This document shows positions 39,094-47,695 of a stretch of 64,000 nt of DNA, piece by piece. Origin of the DNA: Microbacterium testaceum (GTDB lineage: Bacteria > Actinomycetota > Actinomycetes > Actinomycetales > Microbacteriaceae); the NCBI RefSeq assembly GCF_006539145.1, contig NZ_BJML01000001.1:496001-560000 (forward strand). Reading direction: 5' to 3'. The translations under genes were made by a program, and so were the position numbers. The notes beneath the pieces are model-generated. The model did no database searches. It saw only the letters and a list, made by a program, of their open reading frames with translations, and was not told the origin of the DNA. Every line of letters begins with the position of its first letter. Within the stretch, counting starts at the first letter, position 1.

Positions 39094-39822
39094 TCAGCGC
39101 TCGCCGAACCCGTCGGCGATGAGCGACTCGAGCTCGTCCAGTGCCGCTCTCGCTCCGGGACCCGACGCGCTCACTCGCACGCGCGATCCCTGCCGGATCC
39201 CCAGCGCCATCAGCGCGAGCAGGCTCCGCCCCGAGACCTCGGCGGAGCCCGTCTCGAGATCGGCGATGCGCACCTCCGCATCGTGTCGGGACGCGGCCTT
39301 GACGAAGGTGGCCGCGGGCCGCGCGTGCAACCCGGAGGGGTTGGTCACGACGGCCTCGAAGGAGAGCGTCTCGTCGGCCGGGTCGTCCGTCGCGACGGCA
39401 CCGGATGCCGGGCCCCCGGCGTCTGCGCCCAGCTGCCGCGCCTTCGCGTCCCCGGCGGTGGCGCACTCGGCCGCCACGGCTTCGAGGTCGCCGCCGCCCG
39501 CGGCGGTCACCACGGCTGCGACGAGTCCCTCCACGAACGGAGCGGGACTGAGGCGGACCCGTTCGGGCTCCGCGACGAACTCCAGGGCCGTCTCGGCGCT
39601 GAGAATCGCGGAACCGAGGTCCATCAGGACGAGAACCCCGTCTCCGGAATCAGCGTCGTCGATCGCGGCGGCGATGGCCACGGCATCCGTTCCCAGATCG
39701 TCGTCGGGGCCGCCGGCTGCGATGCGAAGCGTCGGGGGGTCATCCCCGCCCATCTGCAGGGCGAGGTGCGCCGCGGCCTCCGCAAGCGCGCGAGAGTGCG
39801 AGACGGCGACCAGGCCGATCAC
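39094..39822 (-). CDS. dhaM: PTS-dependent dihydroxyacetone kinase, phosphotransferase subunit DhaM
   Basis: Passes phosphate from the PTS to the ADP held by DhaL. The 242-residue protein has an EIIA-Man-like domain (about 1-130) with the active His in LVAVSHSRALAE (H9) and MDLGSAILSAE, an Ala/Gly-rich linker, and an HPr domain (about 155-242) with the active His in NPSGLHARPAATF. It lacks the third, EI-like domain of E. coli DhaM, so it must take phosphate from a separate EI/HPr. The GTG start overlaps the dhaL stop. Confidence 0.93.
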   Translation of the reverse strand: MIGLVAVSHSRALAEAAAHLALQMGGDDPPTLRIAAGGPDDDLGTDAVAIAAAIDDADSGDGVLVLMDLGSAILSAETALEFVAEPERVRLSPAPFVEGLVAAVVTAAGGGDLEAVAAECATAGDAKARQLGADAGGPASGAVATDDPADETLSFEAVVTNPSGLHARPAATFVKAASRHDAEVRIADLETGSAEVSGRSLLALMALGIRQGSRVRVSASGPGARAALDELESLIADGFGER

Positions 39823-40454
39823 TCGTCGGCCGCCAGGGTGTCGCGCAGAGCCTCGAGCAGCAGGGTCGCCGAGCTCGCGCCCGGGTCGAGGTGGCCCGCA
39901 CTGCGCTCGCCCAGATAGCTCGCCCGGCCTTTGCGCGCCACGAGGGGTTCGGTCGCGTCGCGTCCCCGGGCCGCGGCCTCCGCAGCGGCGCGGGCGGCCG
40001 CGGCGGGGCCGTCGCCGGCGGCGGTGTCCCAGGCATCGAGGGCGGGAGAGAGTGCGTCGATCATCGTCTTATCGCCGAGCTCGGCTTTCCCACGAGCCAC
40101 GACCCCGTCGACACCGGCGCGGAGGGCGGTGCCGAGGGCGTCGGCATCCACTTCTCCCCCTGCTGCGAGGGCGGGGCCCATGCGGAGGAAGAGCGTTCCG
40201 TAGAGCGGCCCGCTCGCGCCGCCGACCGATGACACGAGGGTCATGCCGACGGTCTTGAACAGGTCGGCGGGGGTATCGGGCACGGGCTCGAGCTTCGCGA
40301 CGACCGCGTCGAGACCGCGGGCCATATTCGAGCCGTGGTCGGCGTCGCCGATCTCGGAATCGAGCCGGGTGAGCTCGTCCTTGTGCTGCTGCACGGCGTC
40401 GCGGAACGCGCGAATCCACGCCACCAGGTCGGCGGTCGAGACCGAGCCGCTCAT
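39819..40454 (-). CDS. dhaL: Dihydroxyacetone kinase, ADP-binding subunit DhaL
   Basis: Carries a tightly bound ADP that is rephosphorylated by DhaM and phosphorylates dihydroxyacetone held by DhaK. The 211 residues show the Mg/ADP motif DSEIGDADHGSNMARG (about 28-43), SSVGGASGPLYGTLF and the C-terminal RASYLGERSAGHLDPGA. The ATG at 40454 overlaps the dhaK stop (ATGA), so K, L and M are translationally coupled in that order. Confidence 0.95.
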   Translation of the reverse strand: MSGSVSTADLVAWIRAFRDAVQQHKDELTRLDSEIGDADHGSNMARGLDAVVAKLEPVPDTPADLFKTVGMTLVSSVGGASGPLYGTLFLRMGPALAAGGEVDADALGTALRAGVDGVVARGKAELGDKTMIDALSPALDAWDTAAGDGPAAAARAAAEAAARGRDATEPLVARKGRASYLGERSAGHLDPGASSATLLLEALRDTLAADE

Positions 40455-41446
40455 GCGCCCCACCGCATCCCCGGCGTCACGACGGGGGCGTCCCACAGGC
40501 GCAGCATCTCGTCGTCGGCTTTCACGACGGTCAGCGACGCGCCGGCCATGTCGAGGCTCGTGATGAAATCGCCGATCAGCACGCGCTGCACGTCTACCCC
40601 GGCCTCGGCGAGCAATGGCGCGATCTCTCCGTACAGCAGGTACTGCTCGATGAGCGGGGTACCGCCGAGGCCCGACAGCAGCACGATCGCCGGCCCCACG
40701 GGCTCGGCGAAGTCGCGCACGATCGGATCGACCATGAGCGCTGCGATCTCTCGAGCGGAGGCCAGCTTCACGCGCGAGCGGCCGGGCTCGCCGTGAATGC
40801 CGACGCCGACCTCCATCTCGTCGTCGGGGAGGTCGAAGGTGGGGCGGCCCGCAGCGGGGACCGTGCAGCTGGTGAGGGCCACTCCCATCGATCGGCCCGC
40901 GGCCGCGACCCGGCGGGCGAGATCGGCGACCGCGGCGAGGTCGGCCCCCTCTTCGGCGAAGGCGCCGACGACCTTCTCCAGGATGACGGTTGTGCCGGTA
41001 CCGCGGCGACCCGCGGTCCAGGTGGAATCGGTCACGGCGACGTCGTCGGCGACGACGACCGACTCGACCCGCACGCCCGCGGCTTCGGCGAGCTCCGCCG
41101 CCATCTCGAAGTTCAGTACGTCGCCGGTGTAGTTCTTCACGATGTGGAGCACCCCCGCACCCGAGTCGACCGCCTGCGTGGCGGCGAGCACCTGGTCGGG
41201 GGTGGGGGAGGTGAACACCTCTCCGGCGGCCGCGGCGTCGAGCATGCCGAGGCCGACAAAACCGCCGTGCATCGGCTCGTGCCCGGATCCACCGCCCGAC
41301 ACCAGCGCAACCTTGCCCGTGCGCGTCGCCTCTGCCCGCAGGATGACACGGTTCTCGGCATCCACTCGGAGGTCCGGATGAGCTGCGCGGATGCCGCGGA
41401 GGGCCTCCGCCAAGACGTCGGCGGGGTCGTTGACGAACTTCTTCAC
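40451..41446 (-). CDS. dhaK: Dihydroxyacetone kinase, substrate-binding subunit DhaK
   Basis: Binds dihydroxyacetone covalently through a histidine; the product is DHAP, which joins glycolysis as does the product of GlpD. The 331-residue protein shows LVSGGGSGHEPMHGGFVG (about 43-60), IVKNYTGDVLNFEMA and the covalent-His motif VGVGIHGEPG near residue 218, the same position as H218 of E. coli DhaK. The GTG at 41446 follows GAGGAGG at proper distance. No glycerol dehydrogenase gene lies nearby, so the dihydroxyacetone must come from elsewhere. Confidence 0.95.
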   Translation of the reverse strand: MKKFVNDPADVLAEALRGIRAAHPDLRVDAENRVILRAEATRTGKVALVSGGGSGHEPMHGGFVGLGMLDAAAAGEVFTSPTPDQVLAATQAVDSGAGVLHIVKNYTGDVLNFEMAAELAEAAGVRVESVVVADDVAVTDSTWTAGRRGTGTTVILEKVVGAFAEEGADLAAVADLARRVAAAGRSMGVALTSCTVPAAGRPTFDLPDDEMEVGVGIHGEPGRSRVKLASAREIAALMVDPIVRDFAEPVGPAIVLLSGLGGTPLIEQYLLYGEIAPLLAEAGVDVQRVLIGDFITSLDMAGASLTVVKADDEMLRLWDAPVVTPGMRWGA

Positions 41447-41547
41447 GGTGCCTCCTCGTTGTGGCGACGACGGTTCGGGCCGTCGGATTCGACCCTGCTC
41501 GCCGGGCGTCGTCACGTCAAGGAGGAACTGCCGGCGAGGGTCGAGAG

Positions 41548-42297
41548 TCAGAGGCGCTCGTGGGGGAGCACCTGCTTGATGCGCTCGATCGGGTTCTGTG
41601 CGGGCGCCTCGTTGTAGGCGTTCGCGAGCTCCTGCTCGCTGAGGGCATGGATCGCCGCCATGATCTCGTCGGTGGCGCCGCGACGCGCGCGTCCCGAGGC
41701 GGCGGCGCCGTGCGGGGAGAGATCGAGGGGCGCGCCGAAACGCACCGTGATGCGTTCCGCGGTCGTGGGCATCTTCGCGCCGACCGGCATGACCTTGTCG
41801 GTGCCGATGAGCCCCACGGGAACGACCGGGGCGCCCGTTTGCAGCGCAAGGAAGGCGACCCCGGTGCGGCCCTTGTAGAGGCGGCCGTCGAGCGAGCGCG
41901 TGCCTTCGGGGTAGAGCGCCACGGCCCGGCCATCCTCGAGAAGGGTGCGCTGCTGGTCGAGGGCGTCGAGGGCCTTCTGGCCTGCTCCGCGCTCGACGGG
42001 GATCGCGCCGATCGCGGTGAAGAACTGGCGTGACGCCCACTTCTCGAAGTACGCCGACTTCGCCATGAAGTGCACGGGGCGGGGGGCGGCGACGGGGATG
42101 GCGATCGAGTCGATGAACGACAGATGGTTGCTCGCGAAGATCACCGGCCCGGTACGCGGGACGTTCTCTCGTCCCTCGATGCGCGGGCGATAGACCGCGC
42201 GCGCCAGGGGGGCGATGAGGAAACGTCCGAGGCGGTAGGTCGCGCCCATCTGCTCCGGCACGGTCACGGGGGTCTCGGCGGGCAGGTGAGAACTCAC
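41548..42297 (-). CDS. 1-acyl-sn-glycerol-3-phosphate acyltransferase (PlsC family)
   Basis: A 249-residue lysophospholipid acyltransferase that likely adds the second acyl chain in phosphatidic acid synthesis. It shows the catalytic NHLSFID (HX4D, about residue 57), AKSAYFEKW, the glycerol-phosphate motif LYPEGTRS and VPVGLIGTDKVMPVG. The GTG at 42297 is 6 bases from a TAGCCT hexamer (42304-42309, minus strand), suggesting a leaderless transcript. Whether it is the main PlsC or a paralogue cannot be told from this window. Confidence 0.9.
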   Translation of the reverse strand: MSSHLPAETPVTVPEQMGATYRLGRFLIAPLARAVYRPRIEGRENVPRTGPVIFASNHLSFIDSIAIPVAAPRPVHFMAKSAYFEKWASRQFFTAIGAIPVERGAGQKALDALDQQRTLLEDGRAVALYPEGTRSLDGRLYKGRTGVAFLALQTGAPVVPVGLIGTDKVMPVGAKMPTTAERITVRFGAPLDLSPHGAAASGRARRGATDEIMAAIHALSEQELANAYNEAPAQNPIERIKQVLPHERL

Positions 42298-42453
42298 TCG
42301 ATGAGGCTACTCGCCGCCGCATGCTCGTGCGCGCATGGTAAGCGCGTCGACATGCCAACACGCGGCGGGCGCCCCCGTACACGGGCCTCTCAGCCGCGGC
42401 AAAGCCGGATGCGGGAGAATGGACGCTTCCTGTCTTCCCTCGAGAGGTCACCC

Positions 42454-43446
42454 GTGCGCTTCCGCCCGATCGCTTCCCTGTCCGTCGTCGCCGCCGCGGC
42501 GTTGCTGCTGGCCGGGTGCTCCGGTTCACCCGATGAGGCATCGACGCCCGACGCGAGCGGCTCGGCCGACGCCGGCCAGTGCCAGAGCGCGCTCGCCGAC
42601 GCGCCGGCCCCCGACGGTCTCGTCGTCTCGGGCGATTTCCAGGGCAAGGTCAACGTCACTCTTCCCGACGGCTACACCCCCTCTGCTCTGCAGCGCACCA
42701 CCCTGGTCGAGGGCACCGGACAGCAGATCAAGGCGGGCGACGTCCTGAAGGCCAACTTCACGCTGATCGACACCGCGTCGGGCGCCGTGCAGCTGCAGAC
42801 GCTCGATACCGAGCCGGCCGGCATGGACACGCTCGTCTCCTCGCAGCAGATCTTCGGCGCCGCCCTCGAGTGCGCGCCCATCGGCTCGCGCACCGTGTCG
42901 TCGTTCCCCGCCGGCACCCTGGGCGAGGGCTCGCCCGCCTTCGTGCTCGTCGCCGACGCCATCTCGGAACTGCCCACCCGCGCCGAGGGCACCGAGGTCG
43001 CTCCCGTGGACGGCATGCCGACGGTGAGCTTCGGCGACAACGGCGCCCCCACGACCACGACGAACGCCGACGGCAAGCAGATGCTGCCCCAGCCGACCGC
43101 CCCGGCTCCCACCGACGTGCGCATCGAGAACCTCCGCCAGGGTGCGGGGGAGACCGTGAACGCCGGTGACCAGGTCATCGTGCAGTACACCGGAGCGCTG
43201 TACGACAGCGGGCAGGTCTTCGACTCGAGCTGGCAGCGCGGCACCCCCGCGCAGTTCCAGACCGACCAGGTCGTCGACGGTTTCCGTCAGGCCCTCGAGG
43301 GACAGACCGTCGGCTCGCAGGTCGTCGTCGTCATCCCGCCCGCCGCGGGCTACGGCGACAAGGCGCAGGGCGACATCCCGGCCAATTCGACCCTGTTCTT
43401 CGTCGTCGACATCCTGGGCGTCCAGCACGCCACCATGGCGGGCTAA
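42454..43446 (+). CDS. FKBP-type peptidyl-prolyl cis-trans isomerase lipoprotein
   Basis: Secreted lipoprotein of 330 residues that speeds proline isomerisation during folding outside the cell. The lipobox LLLAGC places the lipidated Cys at position 22. Residues ~60-185 form a degenerate FKBP-like domain (ALQRTTLVEGTGQQIKAGDVLKANFTL), and about 225-328 a canonical one (GDQVIVQYTGALYDSGQVFDSSW, FRQALEGQTVGSQVVVVIPPAAGYG, TLFFVVDILGV). The GTG at 42454 after GAGAGG gives a proper signal peptide; the frame is open upstream without meaning. Confidence 0.92.
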   Translation: MRFRPIASLSVVAAAALLLAGCSGSPDEASTPDASGSADAGQCQSALADAPAPDGLVVSGDFQGKVNVTLPDGYTPSALQRTTLVEGTGQQIKAGDVLKANFTLIDTASGAVQLQTLDTEPAGMDTLVSSQQIFGAALECAPIGSRTVSSFPAGTLGEGSPAFVLVADAISELPTRAEGTEVAPVDGMPTVSFGDNGAPTTTTNADGKQMLPQPTAPAPTDVRIENLRQGAGETVNAGDQVIVQYTGALYDSGQVFDSSWQRGTPAQFQTDQVVDGFRQALEGQTVGSQVVVVIPPAAGYGDKAQGDIPANSTLFFVVDILGVQHATMAG

Positions 43447-43459
43447 GTAGGCTGAGGGC

Positions 43460-44542
43460 ATGCGCCGCGTCCTCATCCTCGGTTCCACCGGTTCGATCGG
43501 GACGCAGGCGCTCGACGTCATCGCGAACAACGCCGACCGCTTCGAGGTCGTCGGGCTCGCCGCAGGCACCGACCGGGCCGGTGTCGAGGCGCAGGCCTCG
43601 GCCTTCGGGGTCGAGCACACGGCTCTCGGCGCCGTCGAGGCGGAGCAGCTCGTCCGCGACGTCGAGGCCGACGTGGTGCTCAACGGGATCACCGGATCGG
43701 TGGGCCTCGGCCCCACCATCGCCGCCCTCGAGGCGGGGCGCACCCTCGCCCTGGCCAACAAGGAGTCGCTGATCGTCGGCGGCGAACTCGTCACCGCACT
43801 CGCGGCACCGGGGCAGATCGTTCCCGTCGACTCCGAGCACTCCGCGATCGCGCAGGCGCTGCGCTCCGGTCACGCCGGAGAGGTGCGCCGGCTCGTGCTC
43901 ACGGCATCCGGAGGCCCCTTCCGCGGACGATCGCGCGACGAGCTGCAGGACGTCACCCCCGCGGAGGCCCTCGCGCACCCCACGTGGGACATGGGCCGCG
44001 TCGTCACGACGAACTCCGCGACACTCGTGAACAAGGGCCTCGAGGTGATCGAGGCGCACCTGCTGTTCGACGTGCCGTACGACCGGATCGCGGTGACCGT
44101 GCACCCGCAGTCGATCGTGCACTCGATGGTCGAGTTCGTCGACGGCTCGACCATCGCCCAGGCGTCGCCGCCCGATATGCGCCTGCCGATCTCGCTCGGT
44201 CTCGACTGGCCGCACCGCATCTCCGGCGTGGGCGCCCCGCTCGACTGGACGCGCGCCTCGCAGTGGACCTTCGAGCCCCTCGACGAGAAGGCCTTCGGCT
44301 CCGTGGCCCTGGCCAAGAAGGTCGGCCGGGCGGGCGCCACATACCCCGCCGTGTTCAACGCGGCCAACGAGCAGGCCGTCGACGCGTTCCACGAGGGGCG
44401 TCTGAGCTTCCTCCAGATCGTCGAGCTCATCGAGCGCGTCGTCGATCGCCACGAGCCGCCCGGGAAGCTCACGCGCGAATCGCTCGCCGAAGCCGAGAGT
44501 TGGGCGCGACGCACCGCCGACGAGATCATCGCGGCGCGCTGA
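43460..44542 (+). CDS. dxr: 1-deoxy-D-xylulose 5-phosphate reductoisomerase
   Basis: Makes 2-C-methyl-D-erythritol 4-phosphate, the first committed intermediate of the MEP isoprenoid pathway. The 360-residue protein has the NADPH motif [28 protein letters not shown], the metal site [13 protein letters not shown], the flexible-loop region TASGGPF, HPTWDMG and [23 protein letters not shown] hexamer (43448-43453) ends 6 bases before the ATG, a leaderless arrangement. In many actinobacteria dxr is followed directly by rseP and ispG; here they are near but separated by minus-strand genes. Confidence 0.97.
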   Translation: MRRVLILGSTGSIGTQALDVIANNADRFEVVGLAAGTDRAGVEAQASAFGVEHTALGAVEAEQLVRDVEADVVLNGITGSVGLGPTIAALEAGRTLALANKESLIVGGELVTALAAPGQIVPVDSEHSAIAQALRSGHAGEVRRLVLTASGGPFRGRSRDELQDVTPAEALAHPTWDMGRVVTTNSATLVNKGLEVIEAHLLFDVPYDRIAVTVHPQSIVHSMVEFVDGSTIAQASPPDMRLPISLGLDWPHRISGVGAPLDWTRASQWTFEPLDEKAFGSVALAKKVGRAGATYPAVFNAANEQAVDAFHEGRLSFLQIVELIERVVDRHEPPGKLTRESLAEAESWARRTADEIIAAR

Positions 44543-44566
44543 GTCCCGAGCGGGCGGTCGGCCGGT

Positions 44567-46231
44567 TCAGGCCGGGAAGTCGACCGGGCGCTCCGGGTCG
44601 GACGACGGGGTGCTGTCGACGGGGTACGGAACCGGCCACTGCGGGTCGGGTACGGGCCATCCTGCAGCACGTAGCGCGCGGCGCGACAGTTCGCGCGCCG
44701 AATACGGGGTGCGCACGCCGCGGATGTCGCGGTAGTCCTGGTGGCCGGGGCCGGCCCACAGGATCGCGTCGCCCTCTCCGACGAGCTTCACGGCCTCGAG
44801 GATCGCGCGCTCCGGCGGGGTGAACTCCAGGATCTCGGCGTCGGGTCGAGCGCGCCGTGCGCCCTCGACCAGCACCTCGCGGATGGTGTCGGGGTTCTCG
44901 TGGCGCGGGTGGTGATCCGTGACGACGAGGATGTCGCTTCCCTCGACCGCCGTGCGGCCCATGTCGTGACGCTTCGTGGCGTCGCGGTCGCCGTCGGCGC
45001 CGAACACCATGACGACCTTGCCGGGCGTCACGCGCCGGACCGCGGCGAGAGTCTTCTCGAACGCGTCGGGGGAGTGGCCGAAGTCGACGTAGACCGCGGG
45101 GCCCGCGGCGCCCGACACGAGCTGGGTCCGACCGGGCAGCGATGCCTCGATGTGCGAGCCGTCGAGGGTGCTGTAGAGGTGTTCCCAGGTGTAGCCGGTC
45201 TCGAGCAGCATGACGATCGCCAGTCCCGCGTTCGCGGCCATGTGCCGACCGATCACGGGGACGACGGTGGTGAGGGAGCGGCCCTTGCCGTCGCTGAGGG
45301 TGAACTCGGTGCCCTCTTGGCGCTCGTCGACGATGTCGACGGTCCAGTCGGCGGATGCCGCGGCGGCGGCGTTCTCGCTGATCGCCGGGGTGGCGATGGT
45401 CACGACGGGGATCTCAGCGCGTGCGGCGATCTCGGCGCCGGAGGCCGAGTCGAGGCAGACGACCCCGCGACGGGCGCGGTCGGGGCGGAAGAGGGGCAGC
45501 TTCGCCTCGAAGTACTCGCGCATGTCGGCATAGTCGTCGAGGTGGTCATGGGTGAGGTTCGTGAAGCCCGCGACGTCGAAGACGAGGCCATCGACCCGGT
45601 GACGGGTGAGCGCCTGCGCGCTCACCTCGACCGCGACGGCCTGCACGCCGCGCTCGCGCATGAGGGCGAGGAGGGCGTGGAACTCGGAAGCCTCGGGGGT
45701 GGTCAGGCGCGAGACGATGACCTCGCCCGCGATGTGGCGCTCTGCCGTCGACGACAGGCCGGTGACGACCCCGAGCTGACCGAGGATGCCCTCGAGCAGG
45801 TGCGAGACGCTCGTCTTGCCGTTGGTGCCCGTTGTCGCCAACAGCTGGGGGAGCGTGTCGTCGGGCCCGGTGCCGTACACCCACGCCGACAGGTCGCCGA
45901 GGAGCGCACGAGGGTCGTCCACGACGACGATCGGAAGACCCGCGGGGCCCGCGATCTCGGCGCCCGCGTCGTCGGTGATGACCGCGACGGCGCCGCGCTC
46001 GGCGGCGGTGGCGGCGAATTCCGCCCCGTGCCGGTTCACGCCGCGGATGGCGACGAAGGCCTCGCCGGCCCGCAGATCGGCGGTGGCCAGCGTGAGGCCG
46101 GTGAGGGTGGTCCGGTCGACGTCGCCCACGGTGCGGACGCCGTAGCGTCGGGCGAGTTCGGCGAGGTCGCGGCGCGGCGGGTTCTCCGGGCGGAGGACGG
46201 GCGGCAGGTTCGAGGGGGCGGCGGAGGACAT
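44567..46231 (-). CDS. MurE-like Mur ligase (UDP-MurNAc-dipeptide amino acid ligase), divergent
   Basis: A 554-residue Mur ligase that adds the third amino acid to the peptidoglycan precursor or catalyses a related step. The ATP motif TGTNGKTSVSHLLE, PEASEFHALLA, the carbamylated-Lys region EYFEAKLPLF and VFGADGDRD identify the MurE group. The amino-acid-recognition motif, DNPR in diaminopimelate-adding enzymes, reads HHPR here (TDHHPRHENPDTI). Microbacteria often have group B peptidoglycan without diaminopimelate at position 3, so a substrate other than diaminopimelate is likely. An in-frame ATG at 46240 is an alternative start. It lies outside any division/cell-wall cluster. Confidence 0.85.
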   Translation of the reverse strand: MSSAAPSNLPPVLRPENPPRRDLAELARRYGVRTVGDVDRTTLTGLTLATADLRAGEAFVAIRGVNRHGAEFAATAAERGAVAVITDDAGAEIAGPAGLPIVVVDDPRALLGDLSAWVYGTGPDDTLPQLLATTGTNGKTSVSHLLEGILGQLGVVTGLSSTAERHIAGEVIVSRLTTPEASEFHALLALMRERGVQAVAVEVSAQALTRHRVDGLVFDVAGFTNLTHDHLDDYADMREYFEAKLPLFRPDRARRGVVCLDSASGAEIAARAEIPVVTIATPAISENAAAAASADWTVDIVDERQEGTEFTLSDGKGRSLTTVVPVIGRHMAANAGLAIVMLLETGYTWEHLYSTLDGSHIEASLPGRTQLVSGAAGPAVYVDFGHSPDAFEKTLAAVRRVTPGKVVMVFGADGDRDATKRHDMGRTAVEGSDILVVTDHHPRHENPDTIREVLVEGARRARPDAEILEFTPPERAILEAVKLVGEGDAILWAGPGHQDYRDIRGVRTPYSARELSRRALRAAGWPVPDPQWPVPYPVDSTPSSDPERPVDFPA

Positions 46232-46318
46232 CGCATCCATTCTCTCATCCGGCGTCGCACAGACACCGCATCGGGGCCGCACGGGCGGTTCAAAGGCGTG
46301 CGGCGGTATCGTCGGCGG

Positions 46319-47635
46319 GTGACTGCGATCGCGTTCCTCATCGGCGTCATCGTGCTCGTGCTCGGCCTGGCCGTCTCGATCGCGCTGCACGAGGTCGGGC
46401 ACCTGCTGCCCGCCAAGCTCTTCGGCGTGCGCGTCGGCCAGTACATGATCGGTTTCGGACCGACACTCTGGTCGAAGCGCATCGGCGAGACGGAGTACGG
46501 CCTCAAGGTGCTGCCGCTCGGCGGCTTCATCTCGATGGCCGGGATGTACCCGCCTGCGCCCGAGGACGCCAAGCCCGGCACGAAGCGCTCGCGCTTCTTC
46601 GCGACGATGGTCCAAGACGCCCGCGACGCGAACGCGGAGACGCTGATCGCCGCCGACGACCGGGTGTTCTACAAGCTGCCGGTCTACAAGCGGATCATCG
46701 TCATGCTCGGCGGCCCGATCATGAACCTCGTCCTCGCCGTGGTGCTCTTCACGATCGCGCTCAGCGGTATCGGCATCCAGCAGGGCACCACCACCGTCGC
46801 GTCGGTCTCGCAGTGCGTCATCCCCGCGAGCGAGGGCCGCACCGAGTGCACCCCCACCGATCCCGTCGCTCCGGCGGCGGCCGCCGGCATCCAGCCCGGT
46901 GACAGATTCGTCTCGATCGACGGCACTCCCGTCTCGACGTTCGCCGAGGCCGCCGCGATCATCCAGCGTTCGCCCGGGAAGCAGCTCTCGGTCGTCATCG
47001 ATCGCGACGGCGCGCAGCGCACCGTGCAGTTCACGCCCGCGACCACCGACCGCGCCGTCACCGACGCGAACGGCCGGTCCGTGGTCGACGCCTCCGGCGC
47101 GACCGAGTATCAGACCGTCGGATTCGCGGGGATCAGCCCGCAGAGCGCGCTCGTGCGTCAGCCCATCGGCACGAGCCTCGAGGCGACGGGGCAGTACATC
47201 GGCTCGGTCGCGCAGATCGTGTCGCAGTTCCCCGTGCGGATCTACGACGTCGTCGTCGACACCCTCAACGGTCAGCCGCGTGACGCGAACAGCCCCATGA
47301 GCGTGGTCGGCGCCGGCCGTCTCGCCGGCGACATCGCCGCCGTCGACGCGCCGATCCTCGACCGCGTGCAGACCATGATCACGTTGCTCGGCGGCCTGAA
47401 CATCGCCCTGTTCGTCTTCAACCTCATCCCGCTGCTCCCGCTCGACGGTGGTCACGTCGTCGTGGCGCTGTGGGACGGCATCAAGCGTCAGATCGCTCGC
47501 CTGCGTGGCACGGTCGCCCGTCCCGTGGATGCCACGAAGCTCGTGCCCGTCACTTTCGTCGTCGTGATCCTGCTGGTGGCGACGGGCGGGGTTCTGTTCC
47601 TCGCCGACATCGTCAACCCGGTGCAGTTGCTGTAG
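46319..47635 (+). CDS. rseP: RIP site-2 zinc metalloprotease
   Basis: Intramembrane protease of 438 residues that cuts regulatory membrane proteins such as anti-sigma factors. It has the zinc motif HEVGH in the first helix (about residues 24-28), a GGFISMAGMYP segment, a central PDZ domain (about 185-265; GIQPGDRFVSIDGTPVSTFAEAAAIIQ) and the third zinc ligand in PLLPLDGGHVV near 375. The GTG start at 46319 lies 6 bases after TATCGT (46307-46312). An ECF sigma factor with a membrane partner is encoded 9 kb downstream, though no direct link is shown. Confidence 0.95.
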   Translation: MTAIAFLIGVIVLVLGLAVSIALHEVGHLLPAKLFGVRVGQYMIGFGPTLWSKRIGETEYGLKVLPLGGFISMAGMYPPAPEDAKPGTKRSRFFATMVQDARDANAETLIAADDRVFYKLPVYKRIIVMLGGPIMNLVLAVVLFTIALSGIGIQQGTTTVASVSQCVIPASEGRTECTPTDPVAPAAAAGIQPGDRFVSIDGTPVSTFAEAAAIIQRSPGKQLSVVIDRDGAQRTVQFTPATTDRAVTDANGRSVVDASGATEYQTVGFAGISPQSALVRQPIGTSLEATGQYIGSVAQIVSQFPVRIYDVVVDTLNGQPRDANSPMSVVGAGRLAGDIAAVDAPILDRVQTMITLLGGLNIALFVFNLIPLLPLDGGHVVVALWDGIKRQIARLRGTVARPVDATKLVPVTFVVVILLVATGGVLFLADIVNPVQLL

Positions 47636-47695
47636 CCGAGCCGGCGGATCGACCCTTTCGCGGAGAAGCGTGAGCCGGTAGGTAGTCCGCCGCGG

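Noticed and set aside
41447..41547. Promoter for dhaK (TTGACG at 41515-41520, minus strand)
   Set aside because: The -35 is good, but at 17 bases the -10 would be CAGGGT, too weak to report as a feature.
47642..47692. CGGCGGA/TCCGCCG repeat between rseP and the anthranilate synthase gene as terminator
   Set aside because: A 7-bp stem with a 37-base loop is too weak.
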